A program made the translations under genes and the position numbers. Of a stretch of 64,000 nt of DNA, positions 49,504 to 61,381 are shown one piece after another. The notes under the pieces are model-generated. The model searched no databases and was not told the origin of the DNA. It was given only the letters and a program-made list of their open reading frames with translations. How positions within the stretch are numbered: position 1 is the stretch's first letter; every line of letters starts with the position of its first letter. The stretch comes from Leclercia sp. AS011 (GTDB taxonomy: Bacteria; Pseudomonadota; Gammaproteobacteria; Enterobacterales; Enterobacteriaceae): contig NZ_JBBCMA010000001.1 of NCBI RefSeq assembly GCF_037152535.1, positions 1,860,001-1,924,000 on the forward strand. The letters run 5' to 3'.

Positions 49504-50806
49504 GCGCCTGTACCTTGGCTCCGTAATCGTTAATCGGCTGCCACTTCGGCGGCAGGCCGGTGAAATCTGCTTGCGCGACGCCCAGGCGCACCGCCTGATC
49601 GACCACGATGCGGGCAATATCGAAATGGCGCGCACGCGGGTATTGTGCGAGGTAGTCGCGTACCACCAGACCGAGATCCAGCGGGGTGTTTTTGGCTTTG
49701 AAGATCGCCAGCTGCGCCTCGATCATCGCCGCAAGCTGCTCCCGAATTTCGTTAAATTCTTCGTATTCCAGATCGGCCGGCAGTTCCCCGGTCACCTCTT
49801 CGTCACGCAGGCTCATCTCTTCGTCACGCATATCAAGCAGACGGTCGGCACTGGCGTAGGTCAGCGCCCACGGCGCATCGAAGTAGGTCTGGACCGACTG
49901 GCGCAGACGCTGGGCAAAGACGCGGTTTTTATCCATATCGATGGCGGTACGGATAAATTTATGTACGTGGCGGTCATAGCCGATCCACAGGTCGATAGAC
50001 TGCTGGCCCCAGCTAATAATGCGGTCGAGTTTGCTTTGCAGGTCGAAGACCAGACGATCGACAAAATGCAGGTTGTCATGGGCCAGCGTGGCATCCTGGA
50101 TGCGCAACAGGTTGGCCTGCAGCTTGTCACCCGCGGCCTCCAGCGTATCCTGCAGTTCACGCAGGGTACCGGAGGTCTCTGACAGCAGCATTTCGCAGCT
50201 GGAGATCGCCGCCCGCCAGTCTTTGTTCAGCAGCTGGGCGATGTCGTCCTTCACCAGCTGCTGCTGCTCGTCCATGATGCGCTGGGTCAGATCGATACTG
50301 TCGAAAATTTCGGCCACCGAATATTTCAGCGGCGCGTAGACGTTGCGGTGCCAGTGGAACTCGTCGCCGTCTTCGTCAGCGGCATCGGCCGCACGCTTCA
50401 GTTCGCCCGCCACAATGGAGAGCTGCATCGAGAGGCGCAGGGTCGAGAATTCGCGCTGGCGAATGTAGTAGTCGGTGATGCCGATGCCCAGGGGCGTCAG
50501 GCGATAGATGGCGTTCCCTTCCGCCTGCTCGCTGGTAAAGCGGTTCAGCAGACGTTGACGCACCATATCGTTAATCGCGTTATTGGCACGCACATTAATG
50601 GTTTCGCTGGTTTGCTCAAACGCATCACTGACATGGCGGAACGCATCCACCAGTTCGCCCTCGCTCATTTCTCCATCGAGCCGTTCGCCGTTCAGCGTGG
50701 CAACCGCCAGCAGAAAAGAGAGTCTGTCTACCGGCAGCGAGAGGGAGAAATCGTTTTTTCGGGCCCAGGCAACCAGTTCGGGGACTGTCTGGGAAAATTC
50801 ACTCAT
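49484..50806 (-). CDS. mukF: MukF, condensin kleisin subunit
   Basis: 440 aa, the E. coli length. N-terminal winged-helix dimerisation domain (about 1-115), a helical middle region, and a C-terminal winged-helix that binds the MukB head (about 330-440). It bridges MukB heads and recruits MukE. The start overlaps the cmoM stop by 4 bases (ATGA), so the four genes cmoM-mukF-mukE-mukB form one coupled operon. Confidence 0.96.
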   Translation of the reverse strand: MSEFSQTVPELVAWARKNDFSLSLPVDRLSFLLAVATLNGERLDGEMSEGELVDAFRHVSDAFEQTSETINVRANNAINDMVRQRLLNRFTSEQAEGNAIYRLTPLGIGITDYYIRQREFSTLRLSMQLSIVAGELKRAADAADEDGDEFHWHRNVYAPLKYSVAEIFDSIDLTQRIMDEQQQLVKDDIAQLLNKDWRAAISSCEMLLSETSGTLRELQDTLEAAGDKLQANLLRIQDATLAHDNLHFVDRLVFDLQSKLDRIISWGQQSIDLWIGYDRHVHKFIRTAIDMDKNRVFAQRLRQSVQTYFDAPWALTYASADRLLDMRDEEMSLRDEEVTGELPADLEYEEFNEIREQLAAMIEAQLAIFKAKNTPLDLGLVVRDYLAQYPRARHFDIARIVVDQAVRLGVAQADFTGLPPKWQPINDYGAKVQAHVIDKY

Positions 50807-51588
50807 AAGTTATCCTTGCTCTGCGGCTTGTACGCGGTGACATGTATGTAGCGGCCAAGGCTAATCCAGGGCTCCTGGCGACAGTACCGCGTCTCTAATT
50901 CTGTGAGGGCGTCAAAGCACTCATGCTGCTTTTGTTTATCACGCAGATAATCGTGAAACACCCTGATGCCGGTTTTCCCGGCGATCTGCCAGCCCATCGC
51001 TTCCAGCCAGCCGTAAACCTGCTGCGGATCGCGCGGAAAGTCCGGCGAAAGCGTGCGCCGTTTCTTTTTGTACATGCCCTGCTGCACATAGCCAAAATTG
51101 CCCACCAGCACGTTACGCATCAGCAGGCCGTTGGCGTTGTAGAACATCAGCGACAGCGCGCCGCCGGGGCAGAGTATCGACCACAGCGTCTGCAACAGCG
51201 CCTGGGGATCGGCCACCCACTCCAGCACCGCATGAGACAATATCAGATCAACCGGGCTTTCCAAATGTTGAGCGATGTCCTGAGCGGCGCAATGTATAAA
51301 TTGCATGTTATCGCTCACACCTTTCTCCACCGCGGCGCTTTCGGCACGGGCGATCATCTCTGCCGACAGGTCGCACAGGATGACATGGTGTCCGCGCTCG
51401 GCCATTTTTATCGCCGTTTGACCTTCACCGCCACCGGCGTCGAGAACGCGCAATTTTTTCGATCCAAAGCGGGCAAGCAGGATGTCCAGATCCTGCCAGA
51501 GGATCGTTTGACGCAGCTGGCCCTTGGTTGTGCCATAAATATTGCGGGCAAACTTTTCCGCGATGTCATCAAAATTGCGATCCCGCAT
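50803..51588 (-). CDS. cmoM: CmoM, tRNA 5-carboxymethoxyuridine methyltransferase
   Basis: 261 aa from the ATG at 51588 ([20 protein letters not shown]), matching E. coli CmoM (SmtA). Class I SAM-dependent methyltransferase with motif [18 protein letters not shown] and the post-motif [11 protein letters not shown]. It methylates cmo5U34 to mcmo5U in a subset of tRNAs. It is the first gene of the muk operon and is divergent from elyC. The upstream in-frame extension is not supported by length or conservation. Confidence 0.94.
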   Translation of the reverse strand: MRDRNFDDIAEKFARNIYGTTKGQLRQTILWQDLDILLARFGSKKLRVLDAGGGEGQTAIKMAERGHHVILCDLSAEMIARAESAAVEKGVSDNMQFIHCAAQDIAQHLESPVDLILSHAVLEWVADPQALLQTLWSILCPGGALSLMFYNANGLLMRNVLVGNFGYVQQGMYKKKRRTLSPDFPRDPQQVYGWLEAMGWQIAGKTGIRVFHDYLRDKQKQHECFDALTELETRYCRQEPWISLGRYIHVTAYKPQSKDNL

Positions 51589-51712
51589 TGGGAGAGCTCC
51601 ACCCGCTAACAACAAAACCGCTATTTTGTCACAGCCGGGCGGAGAATGAACCTCTCTGGTGTAATATCGCTAACAATCCTCAGCTGTATGGTCAAAAAAG
51701 GAGCCAGAAAGG

Positions 51713-52492
51713 ATGCTTTTTACCCTAAAAAAATATATTGGCGGCATGATGCTTCCCCTCCCTCTTCTTCTGCTGTGTATCGCGCTGGGCCTGGGGTTGC
51801 TGTGGTTCAGCCGCTTTCAGAAAACCGGTAAAATTATTGCCACGGCCGGCTGGCTGGTGCTGCTGCTGTTAAGCCTGCAGCCGGTGGCGGACGGGCTGCT
51901 ACGTCCGGTGGAAAATAAGTACCCGACCTGGCAGGGAAATCAGAAGGTTTCGTACATTGTGGTGCTCGGCGGAGGCTATACCTGGGATCCGGACTGGGCG
52001 CCCAGCTCTAATCTCATCAATAACAGCCTGCCGCGACTCAACGAAGGGATGCGCCTGTGGCTGGCGAATCCCGGTTCGAAGATGATCTTTACCGGGGCGG
52101 CGGCGCAAAGTAATCCGGTGAGCACCGCTGAAGCGGGTGCACGCGTGGCGCAGTCACTGGGCGTGCCGCGCGAGGACATTATCACCCTCGACAGCCCGAA
52201 AGATACCGAAGAGGAAGCCGCCGCGGTGAAGCAGGCGATCGGCGATGCCCCGTTCCTGCTGGTGACCTCGGCCTCGCATTTGCCGCGGGCGATGATCTTC
52301 TTTGAACAGCAGGGATTACATCCGCTGCCCGCCCCGGCCAACCAGCTGGCGATTAGCGCCCCGCTCAACCCCTGGGAACGGATTATTCCGTCCCCGGTCT
52401 GGTTGATGCACAGCGATCGTGTGGGGTATGAGACGCTCGGGCGCGTCTGGCAGTGGCTGAAAGGCCCGTCAGGCGAGCCAGGGCAGGAGTGA
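51713..52492 (+). CDS. elyC: ElyC, DUF218 envelope biogenesis protein
   Basis: 259 aa, the E. coli length. Two N-terminal transmembrane helices (about 12-60) are followed by a DUF218/SanA-like domain with YIVVLGGGYTWDPDW and TSASHLPRAMIFF. In E. coli ElyC loss blocks peptidoglycan synthesis at low temperature and causes lysis, apparently through the undecaprenyl-phosphate supply. It has a good ribosome site (AAAGGA). It overlaps the end of ycbJ convergently by 24 bases. Confidence 0.93.
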   Translation: MLFTLKKYIGGMMLPLPLLLLCIALGLGLLWFSRFQKTGKIIATAGWLVLLLLSLQPVADGLLRPVENKYPTWQGNQKVSYIVVLGGGYTWDPDWAPSSNLINNSLPRLNEGMRLWLANPGSKMIFTGAAAQSNPVSTAEAGARVAQSLGVPREDIITLDSPKDTEEEAAAVKQAIGDAPFLLVTSASHLPRAMIFFEQQGLHPLPAPANQLAISAPLNPWERIIPSPVWLMHSDRVGYETLGRVWQWLKGPSGEPGQE

Positions 52493-53362
52493 TTTCGACG
52501 CCAGATCGAAGTTGGCGCGGTTAAAGCGTCCGGTATTCACCAGCTGCGCCACTTCGTCCCACAGCAGGTACAGCCAGCGCCGCCAGAGGAATGACTCGGA
52601 GACCGGCGCGCGCTGCAAATAGTGCCAGAGGAGATCCTCTGCCAGCCCGCTCTCGCTGAGCCGAAACAGCTCATACTCCCGGGGGGCCCACAGCATCACG
52701 CCGGGCCCGACCATCGCCAGCAGCTGATCGCTGCGCGGATCCTTAAGCATACTGCGCAGGGTGAAGTTACCGTGGATCAGCACGCTGTTGTCGTTGAAGC
52801 CGTCAAACAGGGCGGGCAGGCATTCGCGGGTCCGAAACAGGATCCGTTTGTCCTGCATGGTCAGGCCAGTGTTGCGGTACTGATTCAGCGTCCCCCACAA
52901 CACCTCGACCCGCTGGCGATACCAGAGCGGCCACAGGTTCTCCTGGGTGCTGTCCACCGCCCCGACCAGCCCGCCGCTGTCCATCCGGTGCCAGGCCAGC
53001 AGCGCTTCGACAATCTGATCCTTAAGCTGTTCCCAGCGTTCCGGCGTGCGGGCCGGGGCTTCAACCGGGACGCCGCGCAGGCGCTCAAGCAGCAGCACGT
53101 CAGGCCCAGGATGCTCTTCATGAGTCATCACGCCATACACGGTCGGCATTCTGACCGTACCGCTGCGGGCCAGCATGGAGATTTTCCATGCCAGCTGTCG
53201 CGCGACATCCGGTGAAGAGAAGCTTCGCGCCAGTAACGGCATGGGGTTTCCCTGGCTGTCATATAACGACCACAACGTGGTATCCGCTTTTTCATGCACG
53301 CATTCCACACGGCTCAGTTTTTCACCCAGCAGATGGCTGAGTTCGGCACGTAGCTGTTCCAT
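52469..53362 (-). CDS. ycbJ: YcbJ, predicted phosphotransferase of kinase-like fold
   Basis: 297 aa, same length as in E. coli. The sequence resembles aminoglycoside phosphotransferase/choline kinase folds: LLLERLRGVPVEAP, AWHRMD and LIHGNFTLRSMLKD as the Brenner-type catalytic region, although the usual HxDxxxxN triad reads HGNFTLRS, so the catalytic Asp is replaced. The function is unknown. It is a single gene with its own start region at 53363-53460. Confidence 0.88.
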   Translation of the reverse strand: MEQLRAELSHLLGEKLSRVECVHEKADTTLWSLYDSQGNPMPLLARSFSSPDVARQLAWKISMLARSGTVRMPTVYGVMTHEEHPGPDVLLLERLRGVPVEAPARTPERWEQLKDQIVEALLAWHRMDSGGLVGAVDSTQENLWPLWYRQRVEVLWGTLNQYRNTGLTMQDKRILFRTRECLPALFDGFNDNSVLIHGNFTLRSMLKDPRSDQLLAMVGPGVMLWAPREYELFRLSESGLAEDLLWHYLQRAPVSESFLWRRWLYLLWDEVAQLVNTGRFNRANFDLASKSLLPWLA

Positions 53363-53464
53363 TTGATATTACCCCCATTAAGACTACTGCTTTTATAATG
53401 AGCGTCTGGCGGGCGGATGTCACTCTTGTGAGGCGATTCTGATGAAGAAATTCGGAAGATAAAA

Positions 53465-53486
53465 CATCCCCCCGAATGGGGGGATG
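53465..53486 (-). terminator. Terminator at the end of the kdsB operon
   Basis: CATCCCCCC-GAAT-GGGGGGATG forms a very stable stem. Read leftward it is followed by TTTTATC. It lies 8 bp after the kdsB stop. Confidence 0.85.
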
Positions 53487-53493
53487 GCGGGAA

Positions 53494-54419
<926 letters not shown>

Positions 54420-54464
54420 AGTTCCTCCGTATCAATGATCGGTAAAGCTTACCATATTCCTTTT

Positions 54465-55694
54465 TCAGACCGCGTCTATTTCCCAGCCACTTCGACAGGC
54501 GGCAAAAAGTCCGTCAGGAAGATGACCCAGCGCGATCCGTGTCGCCCCCTGCCAGCCCGCAAAATCGCTGATTGCGGCAGTGAGCCCCTTTTCCAGCGCG
54601 GCGCTAACCCGGACACCCTCTTCCAGAAAGAGGGCGATAATCTGCAGCTCACCGGTTTTGCGGTGCATTTTGGCATCCATCCGCCCCACCAGCTGCCCTT
54701 TGTGCAGCAGCGGCAGGACGAAATAGCCGTACTGACGTTTTGGCGCCGGGGTATAGCACTCCAGCCGGTAGCTGAAGTTAAACAGCTGCTCTGCGCGTTT
54801 GCGATCCCAGACCACCGGATCAAACGGCGAGAGAACGGCGCTGTGGGTGGCGGTGAGTTTCCCCTCTTCGGCCAGGGGAAGCAGCGGCAGCAGATCGGCA
54901 TGCAGCCACATCTCTCCCAGGGTCTCCACCTCGACGCGCACCACCTGCTGTTGCGCCTGCCAGCGTTCAAGAAGCGGGGCCAATACCGGCTGGCGCAGGC
55001 GATAGTAATCGGCTAACCACTGGCCGCGGAAAATGCCTAAGCTGCGGGCGCTGTTTTCCAGCATCACGGCCTCGGCCGCCGCCTGGGTCAGCATATCCCG
55101 TCTGTCATCCCACTCCGGCATCACCCGGTGGGTGAGATCGTACACGCGCTGGAAGTTACGCCTTTCGACCACCATTACTTTCCCGGCGGTAAACAGCCCC
55201 TCAAGATGACGTTTGTGCGGCTTCCACTCCCACCATCCGCTGGCCCCTTTGCGGGGATGTTCGAAATCGGCGGAACGTACCGGCCCCTTCTCGTGAATAT
55301 GGGCGATCAGCTGTTCGATTTCCTCCGCGTGTTCCTGCATCCAGGCCTGGCGATATTTCCAGCCCATTTTATCGGGGGAGAGCATCCGGTGACGCACCAG
55401 GGCGAAATCGCTGCGCGGCAGGAAGCAGGCCTCATGCGCCCAGTACTCCATCAGCTCGCCCTGACGCAGGGCGTTATCCAGCCATTCGGGCTGATAGCGG
55501 CCAAGACGGCTGAACAGCACCAGATACGGGCTGCGGGCCACGATATTGATGGTGTCGATCTGCAGCAGCGACATGCGCTGGATGGTGGTAAGAATATCGG
55601 CGGGCTGCGCGCGGCGACGGGGCTTTTTTAAAAGCCCCTGGGCGGCGAGATGAAGATGACGTGCGGCTGAAAGCGTGAGTTGCGGTAAAGCCAT
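54465..55694 (-). CDS. ycaQ: YcaQ (AlkX), HTH_42 DNA glycosylase for interstrand crosslinks
   Basis: 409 aa (E. coli 410). HTH_42/AlkZ-like family with tandem winged helices. The Q-phi-D type catalytic motif appears as QID at residues 45-47 in LLQIDTIN. E. coli YcaQ unhooks nitrogen-mustard interstrand crosslinks and removes bulky N7-alkylpurines. It lies 15 bp after lpxK, so it is probably co-transcribed with the lipid A genes without an obvious functional link. Confidence 0.92.
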   Translation of the reverse strand: MALPQLTLSAARHLHLAAQGLLKKPRRRAQPADILTTIQRMSLLQIDTINIVARSPYLVLFSRLGRYQPEWLDNALRQGELMEYWAHEACFLPRSDFALVRHRMLSPDKMGWKYRQAWMQEHAEEIEQLIAHIHEKGPVRSADFEHPRKGASGWWEWKPHKRHLEGLFTAGKVMVVERRNFQRVYDLTHRVMPEWDDRRDMLTQAAAEAVMLENSARSLGIFRGQWLADYYRLRQPVLAPLLERWQAQQQVVRVEVETLGEMWLHADLLPLLPLAEEGKLTATHSAVLSPFDPVVWDRKRAEQLFNFSYRLECYTPAPKRQYGYFVLPLLHKGQLVGRMDAKMHRKTGELQIIALFLEEGVRVSAALEKGLTAAISDFAGWQGATRIALGHLPDGLFAACRSGWEIDAV

Positions 55695-55709
55695 GCCATT
55701 TCCTGTCAG

Positions 55710-56714
55710 TTAGTGCGCGGACGAAGCCTCGTTAACCTGGCCTGCGAGGGCGAGAAGTTCCTGTATCAATCGTTCAGGCTGTTCGCCCTGCAGTTCAGCA
55801 TCAACCGGTAAATACCACCAGTTATCCCGGGCAAAGGCGCGGCATTTCACCGCATCTTTTTCGGTCATGATCAGCGTCTGGCCGGGTGCAGTAAAACCCG
55901 CAACCTGCTCCAGGCTCAATGCCTGATGGTCGGCCAGCGGCACCGTATTGAGGAGCCGGGCACCGCAGGCTTCGAGAGTGGCAAAAAAGCGTGGGGGATG
56001 GCCGATCCCGGCCATCGCCACCAGATGATTAAGTTCAGCCACGTCGCGTCGTTCGCCGGTCAGCAGATTTACGGCAAGCCCAGGACGAAGCTGCATCGGG
56101 ATCTCCCCCGCCTGCGCCGTACCGCCATTGACGATAACCGCATCCACAGAGCGCAGACGAGACGCGCGCTCGCGCATCGGCCCGGCAGGTAACCACCAGC
56201 CGTTACCAAAGCGGCGCACGCCGTCAATGACTACTATCTCTTTATCCCGGGCCAGGGCGTAGTGCTGCAGCCCATCGTCGGTGATCACAATCTGCACGTT
56301 CGTCTGGGTCAGCAGGGCCTGTACCGCCTCGCTACGTACCGGTGAGACCGCCACCGGCGCACCGGTGCGCTGAAAGATCAGCACCGGCTCGTCCCCCGCT
56401 TGCGCGGTGGTCGTTTGCGAGGTCAACAGCAACGGATAGCGCTCCGCCTTACCGCCGTATCCCCGGGAGACAACCCCCACGCGAATACCGCGTCGGGTCA
56501 ACTGTTCCACCAGCCAGATCACCACCGGCGTTTTGCCGTTGCCGCCAGCGGTGAGGTTGCCCACCACCACTACCGGCACGGGAGCACGCCAGGCCCGTTT
56601 GAGCCCCACTTTATAGCTGAGGCGGATCAGGCCGCTGACCAGGCCATACAGCCAGGAGAGCGGCAACAGTAGCAGCCAGAGCGGAGACTCACCTGACCAG
56701 ATGCGGGCAATCAT
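55710..56714 (-). CDS. lpxK: Tetraacyldisaccharide 4'-kinase
   Basis: 334 aa (E. coli 328). It phosphorylates the 4' position of the lipid A precursor at the inner membrane. The N-terminal membrane anchor (about 10-35) precedes a P-loop [14 protein letters not shown] (about residue 52), then [14 protein letters not shown] and the late [13 protein letters not shown]. It overlaps the msbA stop by 4 bases (ATGA), a conserved coupling of lipid A kinase with its flippase. Confidence 0.96.
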   Translation of the reverse strand: MIARIWSGESPLWLLLLPLSWLYGLVSGLIRLSYKVGLKRAWRAPVPVVVVGNLTAGGNGKTPVVIWLVEQLTRRGIRVGVVSRGYGGKAERYPLLLTSQTTTAQAGDEPVLIFQRTGAPVAVSPVRSEAVQALLTQTNVQIVITDDGLQHYALARDKEIVVIDGVRRFGNGWWLPAGPMRERASRLRSVDAVIVNGGTAQAGEIPMQLRPGLAVNLLTGERRDVAELNHLVAMAGIGHPPRFFATLEACGARLLNTVPLADHQALSLEQVAGFTAPGQTLIMTEKDAVKCRAFARDNWWYLPVDAELQGEQPERLIQELLALAGQVNEASSAH

Positions 56715-58459
56715 GCGCCAAACTGCATCTTATGAAGTTGCGCATACACACCCTGATGTGCCAGCAGATCGGCATGGCTGCCGCGCTCGACGATGTAGCC
56801 ATCTTCCACCACCACGATTTCGTCGGCTTTTTCGATGGTCGACAGGCGGTGCGCGATCACCAGCGAGGTACGGTTCTTCTGCAACTCATCCAGCGCAGAC
56901 TGGATGGCACGTTCGGATTCCGTATCCAGCGCCGAGGTGGCTTCATCGAGGATCAGGATAGGGCTGTCACGCAGCAGCGCACGCGCAATGGCGATACGCT
57001 GACGCTGACCACCGGAGAGCAGCACGCCGTTTTCTCCGATAATGGTATCCAGGCCGTTATCCATCTTATTGATGAAGTCCATGGCGTAGGCCATCCGCGC
57101 CGCGGCTTCAATCTGCTCACGGCTGTACTCTTCGTTACGGGCGTAGGCGATATTATTGGCTACGGTGTCGTTGAAAAGATGCACATTCTGGGAGACCAGC
57201 GCGACCTGATTACGCAGCGACCGCAGGGTGTATTCGCGCAAATCGTGACCATCAATCAGGATCTCACCCTCATCAATATCGTAGAAGCGGGTGATCAGGC
57301 TGGCGATGGTCGATTTACCCGAGCCAGAACGGCCCACCAGCGCCACGGTTTTGCCTGCCGGGATCTTCAGATTAATGTTGCGCAGAGCAGGCGTATCGCG
57401 ACCCGGATAGGTAAAGGTCACGTTGCGGAACTCCACATCGCCGGTTGAGCGCTCGATTACGCGTTTACCTTCGTCTTTTTCCTGTTCGGAATCGAGAATG
57501 GCAAACAGCGTCTGACAGGCTGCCATCCCGCGCTGGAACTGGGCGTTAACGTTGGTTAACGATTTCAGCGGACGCATCAGGGCAATCATCGACGAGAAGA
57601 CCACGGTAATGGTACCGGCGGTTAAGGTTTCCATCACGCTCGGGAAGCTCGCGGCATAGAGCACAAACGCCAGCGCCAGGGAGGCAATAAGCTGAATGAT
57701 CGGATCGGAGATAGAAGAGGCAGAAACCATCTTCATCCCCTGCAGACGCATCTTATTGCTGACCTTATCGAAGCGCTTGGTTTCCACTTCCTGGCCGCCA
57801 AAAATCAGCACCTCTTTGTGCCCTTTCAGCATCTGCTCTGCGCTGGTGGTCACCTGCCCCATCGTGTTCTGCATATTTTTACTGATGCTGCGGAAACGTT
57901 TGGAGACGACGCGGATCGCGATCGACACAATCGGTGCCAGCACGATCAGGATCAAGGAGAGCTGCCAGCTGTACCAGAACATCAGGACGAACAGGCCAAT
58001 GATCGAGGCCCCTTCACGCACCACGGTGATCAGCGCGCTGGAGGAGGAGGAGGCAACCTGCTCGGAGTCGTAAGTAATACGCGACAGCAGAGTACCGGTC
58101 GACTGCTTGTCGAAGAACGCTACCGGCATGCCCATCATGTGGCTGAACAGGCGACGGCGCATGGTCATGACCACTTTGCCCGATACCCAGGAGAGGCAGT
58201 AGCTGGAGATATAGCTGGTGATGCCGCGTAAAATCATCAGGCCGATAACCACCAGTGGCATCCAGAGCAACACTGAGCGATCCGTTTTACCAAAACCGTC
58301 GTCCAGTAACGGTTTGAGGAGCGATAACATGAAGGTATCGCTGGCTGCGTTGAGGATTAACGCTACGCCCGCCACGATAAGGCCCGTTCTGAAGGGTGCA
58401 ATCACCGGCCAGAGTCGGCGGAAGGTCTGCCACGTGGAGAGATCTTTGTCGTTATGCAT
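56711..58459 (-). CDS. msbA: MsbA, lipid A flippase
   Basis: 582 aa, the E. coli length. Six transmembrane helices (about 20-300) and one ATPase domain with Walker [10 protein letters not shown] at 376-384, signature [15 protein letters not shown] and Walker [13 protein letters not shown]. It works as a homodimer and moves core-lipid A to the periplasmic leaflet. It is an essential gene in E. coli. It lies 36 bp after ycaI and is coupled to lpxK. Confidence 0.97.
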   Translation of the reverse strand: MHNDKDLSTWQTFRRLWPVIAPFRTGLIVAGVALILNAASDTFMLSLLKPLLDDGFGKTDRSVLLWMPLVVIGLMILRGITSYISSYCLSWVSGKVVMTMRRRLFSHMMGMPVAFFDKQSTGTLLSRITYDSEQVASSSSSALITVVREGASIIGLFVLMFWYSWQLSLILIVLAPIVSIAIRVVSKRFRSISKNMQNTMGQVTTSAEQMLKGHKEVLIFGGQEVETKRFDKVSNKMRLQGMKMVSASSISDPIIQLIASLALAFVLYAASFPSVMETLTAGTITVVFSSMIALMRPLKSLTNVNAQFQRGMAACQTLFAILDSEQEKDEGKRVIERSTGDVEFRNVTFTYPGRDTPALRNINLKIPAGKTVALVGRSGSGKSTIASLITRFYDIDEGEILIDGHDLREYTLRSLRNQVALVSQNVHLFNDTVANNIAYARNEEYSREQIEAAARMAYAMDFINKMDNGLDTIIGENGVLLSGGQRQRIAIARALLRDSPILILDEATSALDTESERAIQSALDELQKNRTSLVIAHRLSTIEKADEIVVVEDGYIVERGSHADLLAHQGVYAQLHKMQFGA

Positions 58460-58495
58460 TCAAAAAACCAGCATTTGTTGAAATAGCCGCATATT

Positions 58496-60760
58496 CTACC
58501 CGTTATCTCCGGGCGCGCCAAACCACTGATGATACCAACGGGGTAAAATTTGATCCCGTAAGCGTTGGATTTGCCAGCCATGTTGCGAAAATGAAACCGT
58601 GATTTGTCCAGATCGGGGCGTTGTTAACCAGAGATACCCCTCCTTTCTGTAACGGCGAGCCACCTTGCCCGAAGGCAGTCGCCACGCGTTATAGCGGGAT
58701 GCAGACACCAGGGCGATACGCCCACCCACGCGCTGCACCAGAGGGAGTGACGAAGAGGTATTACTGCCATGGTGAGGCACCTGGATAAGTGTAGACGCAA
58801 GATATTGCCAGTGATGGCTGAGCATCGCTTTTTCTCCCTGCGCCTCAATATCCCCGGTTAACAACAGGCTATGAGTACCGTCCTCAATTTTGACCACGCA
58901 GGAACCGTTATTGCCGCGCTGCGGTGTGGTGGCGAGGGGCCAGTGCGCGCTGAAAGTGAGTCCCTGCCACTGCCAGCGTTCACCGCGAAAACAGGGCTTA
59001 TGTCCGTCCTGGCGCAGCGGGCTGCGTATCCACATAGCGGGCCACGCCTGACGTAACGACGCCAGCCCACCGATATGGTCCAGGTGTTCATGGCTGACAA
59101 TCACCCCCTCCGGGCGTAAATGGTGCCAGCGCAGCCAGGGGATAATCAGCTGCTGCGCGCTGTCCCCGCCCGGCCATGCAGGCCCGGTGTCATATAAAAT
59201 CGCCTTCCCCTGGCGCTCGATAACCACTGCCAGCCCCTGTCCGACATCCAGCATATGCACCTGCCACCCTTCCGTTGTGCTGCCCCGCCATAATGGGCTG
59301 GCAGCCAGCACCAGCGCCGACGCACAGACCACCGGGTAAGTTCCTGTGCCGCGCATCCGCCAGGCGATAATGGCGCCCCAGGGCAGCAGAGTCAGCCACC
59401 GCCAGCGTTTATCGACCGGGATCCAGCCGTCAGGCAGCGTGGTCAGGAAGCTAAACAGCAGGGACAGCGAGCCATCCGCCAGTGTCCAGACAAGGTGTTC
59501 CGCGAGGGGCCATATCCCGAGGTGCAGCCACATCCCCAGCAGAATGAGCGGCACCGAGATAAAGGTCACCAGGGGTACCGCCACCAGATTTGCCACCAGC
59601 GATGAGAGGCTAAATCCGTGGAAGACCAGCACCTGCACCGGGAGTAACAGCAGCAGCATGCCAAGCTGCAGGTGCAGCAGATTCACCCCCGCCCTGACTG
59701 CCCACGGCCCGGACAGGCGGGGTTTAGGCACCCACTGATACCAGAAAATTAGCACCGCCACCGCAAAGGCCGACAGCAGAAGGCTGTGCGATAAGACTGC
59801 CAGCGGATCGACCAGCAGAATGGCGGCGATGCAGACTCGCCATATCTGCCAGGGTGACCAGAGACGCCCGCTCAGCTGTAGCGCCAGGTAGGCCCCCAGC
59901 GAAACGACGGTGCGCAGCGCGGGAGGCTGCATCCCGGTGAGCCAGGCATAAAAAGCAGCAAAGCAAAATCCTGCCACCAGCGGGGCGCGCCAGCCCACCC
60001 AGCGGGCGGGAATGAAAAATTGTATGCCACGTACCAGCAGCCAGATAACGGATGCCGCCAGCGCAATGTGCAATCCCGAGATCGCCATCAGATGCGATGT
60101 GCCCGTTTCCCGCATCAGATTTTTGATTTCTGGCGTCACCGCCAGCCGCTCCCCCATGCCCAGCCCCAGCAAAACCGGGCCCCAGGTATAAGACGAGAGC
60201 CGGGTCGTCAGGGTTGCCAGATACCTGGCGCGCAGGCTGCAGCGGGCATCCACCACTTCTGCGGCGGTAAAACGCCCGGTCAGCGGCTGATGCTGCGCCA
60301 GGGCGTAACGCTGGGCATCGAATCCGCCTTCATTAAGCTGCCCGTGAACGGGCCGGAGTGTTAGCGTCATCTTCCAGCGTTGCCCGGCGCAGCCCGGTTG
60401 CGGCAGCGCGTTGCCATACAGCGTCACGCCCACCGCGGGCAGCTTCGCCCTGCCGTTAAGCCGGACAATACGCGCGTGGTAGATCGTGTCGCTTCCGGCC
60501 GCCAGGATCTCTACCACAGCCTTCTGCGGCCCGGTGGTCAGATGCTGCATCGGCCAGACGGCGCTCAGCGCGGCAAGCCCGCCCCAGACAAAAAAGAGCA
60601 GCCAGAAGGCCAAATAGCGCGCTATCTGATGGCGGATTAAGGCCAGCAGTATTCCGGCAACGATCGTGGCCTGAAGTACCGGCAGCGCTGGCAGCGCGGG
60701 CAACCAGAGCAGCGGTAAGATGGCCAGGATCAGACATGTCGCGAGCGTTGACAAACACAT
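58496..60760 (-). CDS. ycaI: YcaI, ComEC/Rec2-type DNA-uptake channel homologue
   Basis: 754 aa, the same length as E. coli YcaI. N-terminal membrane and OB-like part (DUF4131, about 20-170), the central competence domain with many membrane helices (about 200-480; LMAISGLHIALAASV is the family signature), and a C-terminal metallo-beta-lactamase domain with SHEHLDHIGG. ComEC carries single-stranded DNA across the inner membrane in competent bacteria. The frame is intact. tfoX, encoding the matching regulator, is in the same window. Confidence 0.94.
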   Translation of the reverse strand: MCLSTLATCLILAILPLLWLPALPALPVLQATIVAGILLALIRHQIARYLAFWLLFFVWGGLAALSAVWPMQHLTTGPQKAVVEILAAGSDTIYHARIVRLNGRAKLPAVGVTLYGNALPQPGCAGQRWKMTLTLRPVHGQLNEGGFDAQRYALAQHQPLTGRFTAAEVVDARCSLRARYLATLTTRLSSYTWGPVLLGLGMGERLAVTPEIKNLMRETGTSHLMAISGLHIALAASVIWLLVRGIQFFIPARWVGWRAPLVAGFCFAAFYAWLTGMQPPALRTVVSLGAYLALQLSGRLWSPWQIWRVCIAAILLVDPLAVLSHSLLLSAFAVAVLIFWYQWVPKPRLSGPWAVRAGVNLLHLQLGMLLLLLPVQVLVFHGFSLSSLVANLVAVPLVTFISVPLILLGMWLHLGIWPLAEHLVWTLADGSLSLLFSFLTTLPDGWIPVDKRWRWLTLLPWGAIIAWRMRGTGTYPVVCASALVLAASPLWRGSTTEGWQVHMLDVGQGLAVVIERQGKAILYDTGPAWPGGDSAQQLIIPWLRWHHLRPEGVIVSHEHLDHIGGLASLRQAWPAMWIRSPLRQDGHKPCFRGERWQWQGLTFSAHWPLATTPQRGNNGSCVVKIEDGTHSLLLTGDIEAQGEKAMLSHHWQYLASTLIQVPHHGSNTSSSLPLVQRVGGRIALVSASRYNAWRLPSGKVARRYRKEGYLWLTTPRSGQITVSFSQHGWQIQRLRDQILPRWYHQWFGAPGDNG

Positions 60761-60917
60761 TCACACCTCCCTGTATCAGGGCAGTGTGCGGCGGAATGCA
60801 TGGCGTGTCAGCCAGGAGAAGATATGGTTGCGGCGCAGGCTGGTGGGAAATGGTCGGTTTGCAGCAAGCGGCCGCAAAAGTTGCGGTGTCGATTCAGGAT
60901 CGGGAAAACAGAAACAA

Positions 60918-60940
60918 AAAAAGCACCCGCAGGTGCTTTC
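60918..60940 (-). terminator. ihfB terminator
   Basis: AAAGCACC (60920-60927) pairs with GGTGCTTT (60932-60939). Read leftward it is followed by TTTTTGTTTC. It lies 34 bp after the ihfB stop. Confidence 0.85.
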
Positions 60941-60973
60941 TTGAGGTCACTCAGTTTCGCCCGCAGGCCAAAC

Positions 60974-61261
60974 TCAGTCGCCGTAAATATTGGCGCGATC
61001 GCGCAGTTCTTTACCCGGCTTAAAGTGCGGAACGTATTTACCTTCCAGCTCTACTTTGTCGCCAGTCTTCGGGTTACGCCCGGTGCGTGGAGCACGATAG
61101 TGCAGAGAAAAACTACCGAAACCGCGGATTTCAATGCGCTCGCCCTGTGCAAGAGTGGTCGCCATATGCTCCAGCATCTCTTTTACGGCATCTTCCACTG
61201 CTTTAGCAGGTATGTGCGATTGCTGGCTGGCAAGTCTTTCGATCAATTCTGACTTGGTCAT
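60974..61261 (-). CDS. ihfB: Integration host factor beta subunit
   Basis: 95 aa, one residue more than E. coli IhfB (extra C-terminal Asp after RANIYG). DNA-bending HU/IHF protein; the arm motif [23 protein letters not shown] includes the Pro that intercalates in the DNA minor groove. It pairs with IhfA. AGGAA precedes the ATG. It lies downstream of rpsA with a terminator in between. Confidence 0.96.
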   Translation of the reverse strand: MTKSELIERLASQQSHIPAKAVEDAVKEMLEHMATTLAQGERIEIRGFGSFSLHYRAPRTGRNPKTGDKVELEGKYVPHFKPGKELRDRANIYGD

Positions 61262-61305
61262 GATTCCTCCGGTTCCTTCAAACCCATTAGCTAAACAGCT
61301 TAAAC

Positions 61306-61330
61306 AAGGGCGGCCGTAGCCGCCCTTTGT
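61306..61330 (-). terminator. rpsA terminator
   Basis: AAGGGCGGC (61306-61314) pairs with GCCGCCCTT (61319-61327) around CGTA. Leftward flanking T content is moderate (TGTTTAAG), so some read-through to ihfB is possible. Confidence 0.75.
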
Positions 61331-61381
61331 TATTGATTACAGGACGAATCCTGCAATCTGTCAAGTTACTCTACGAGTAAC

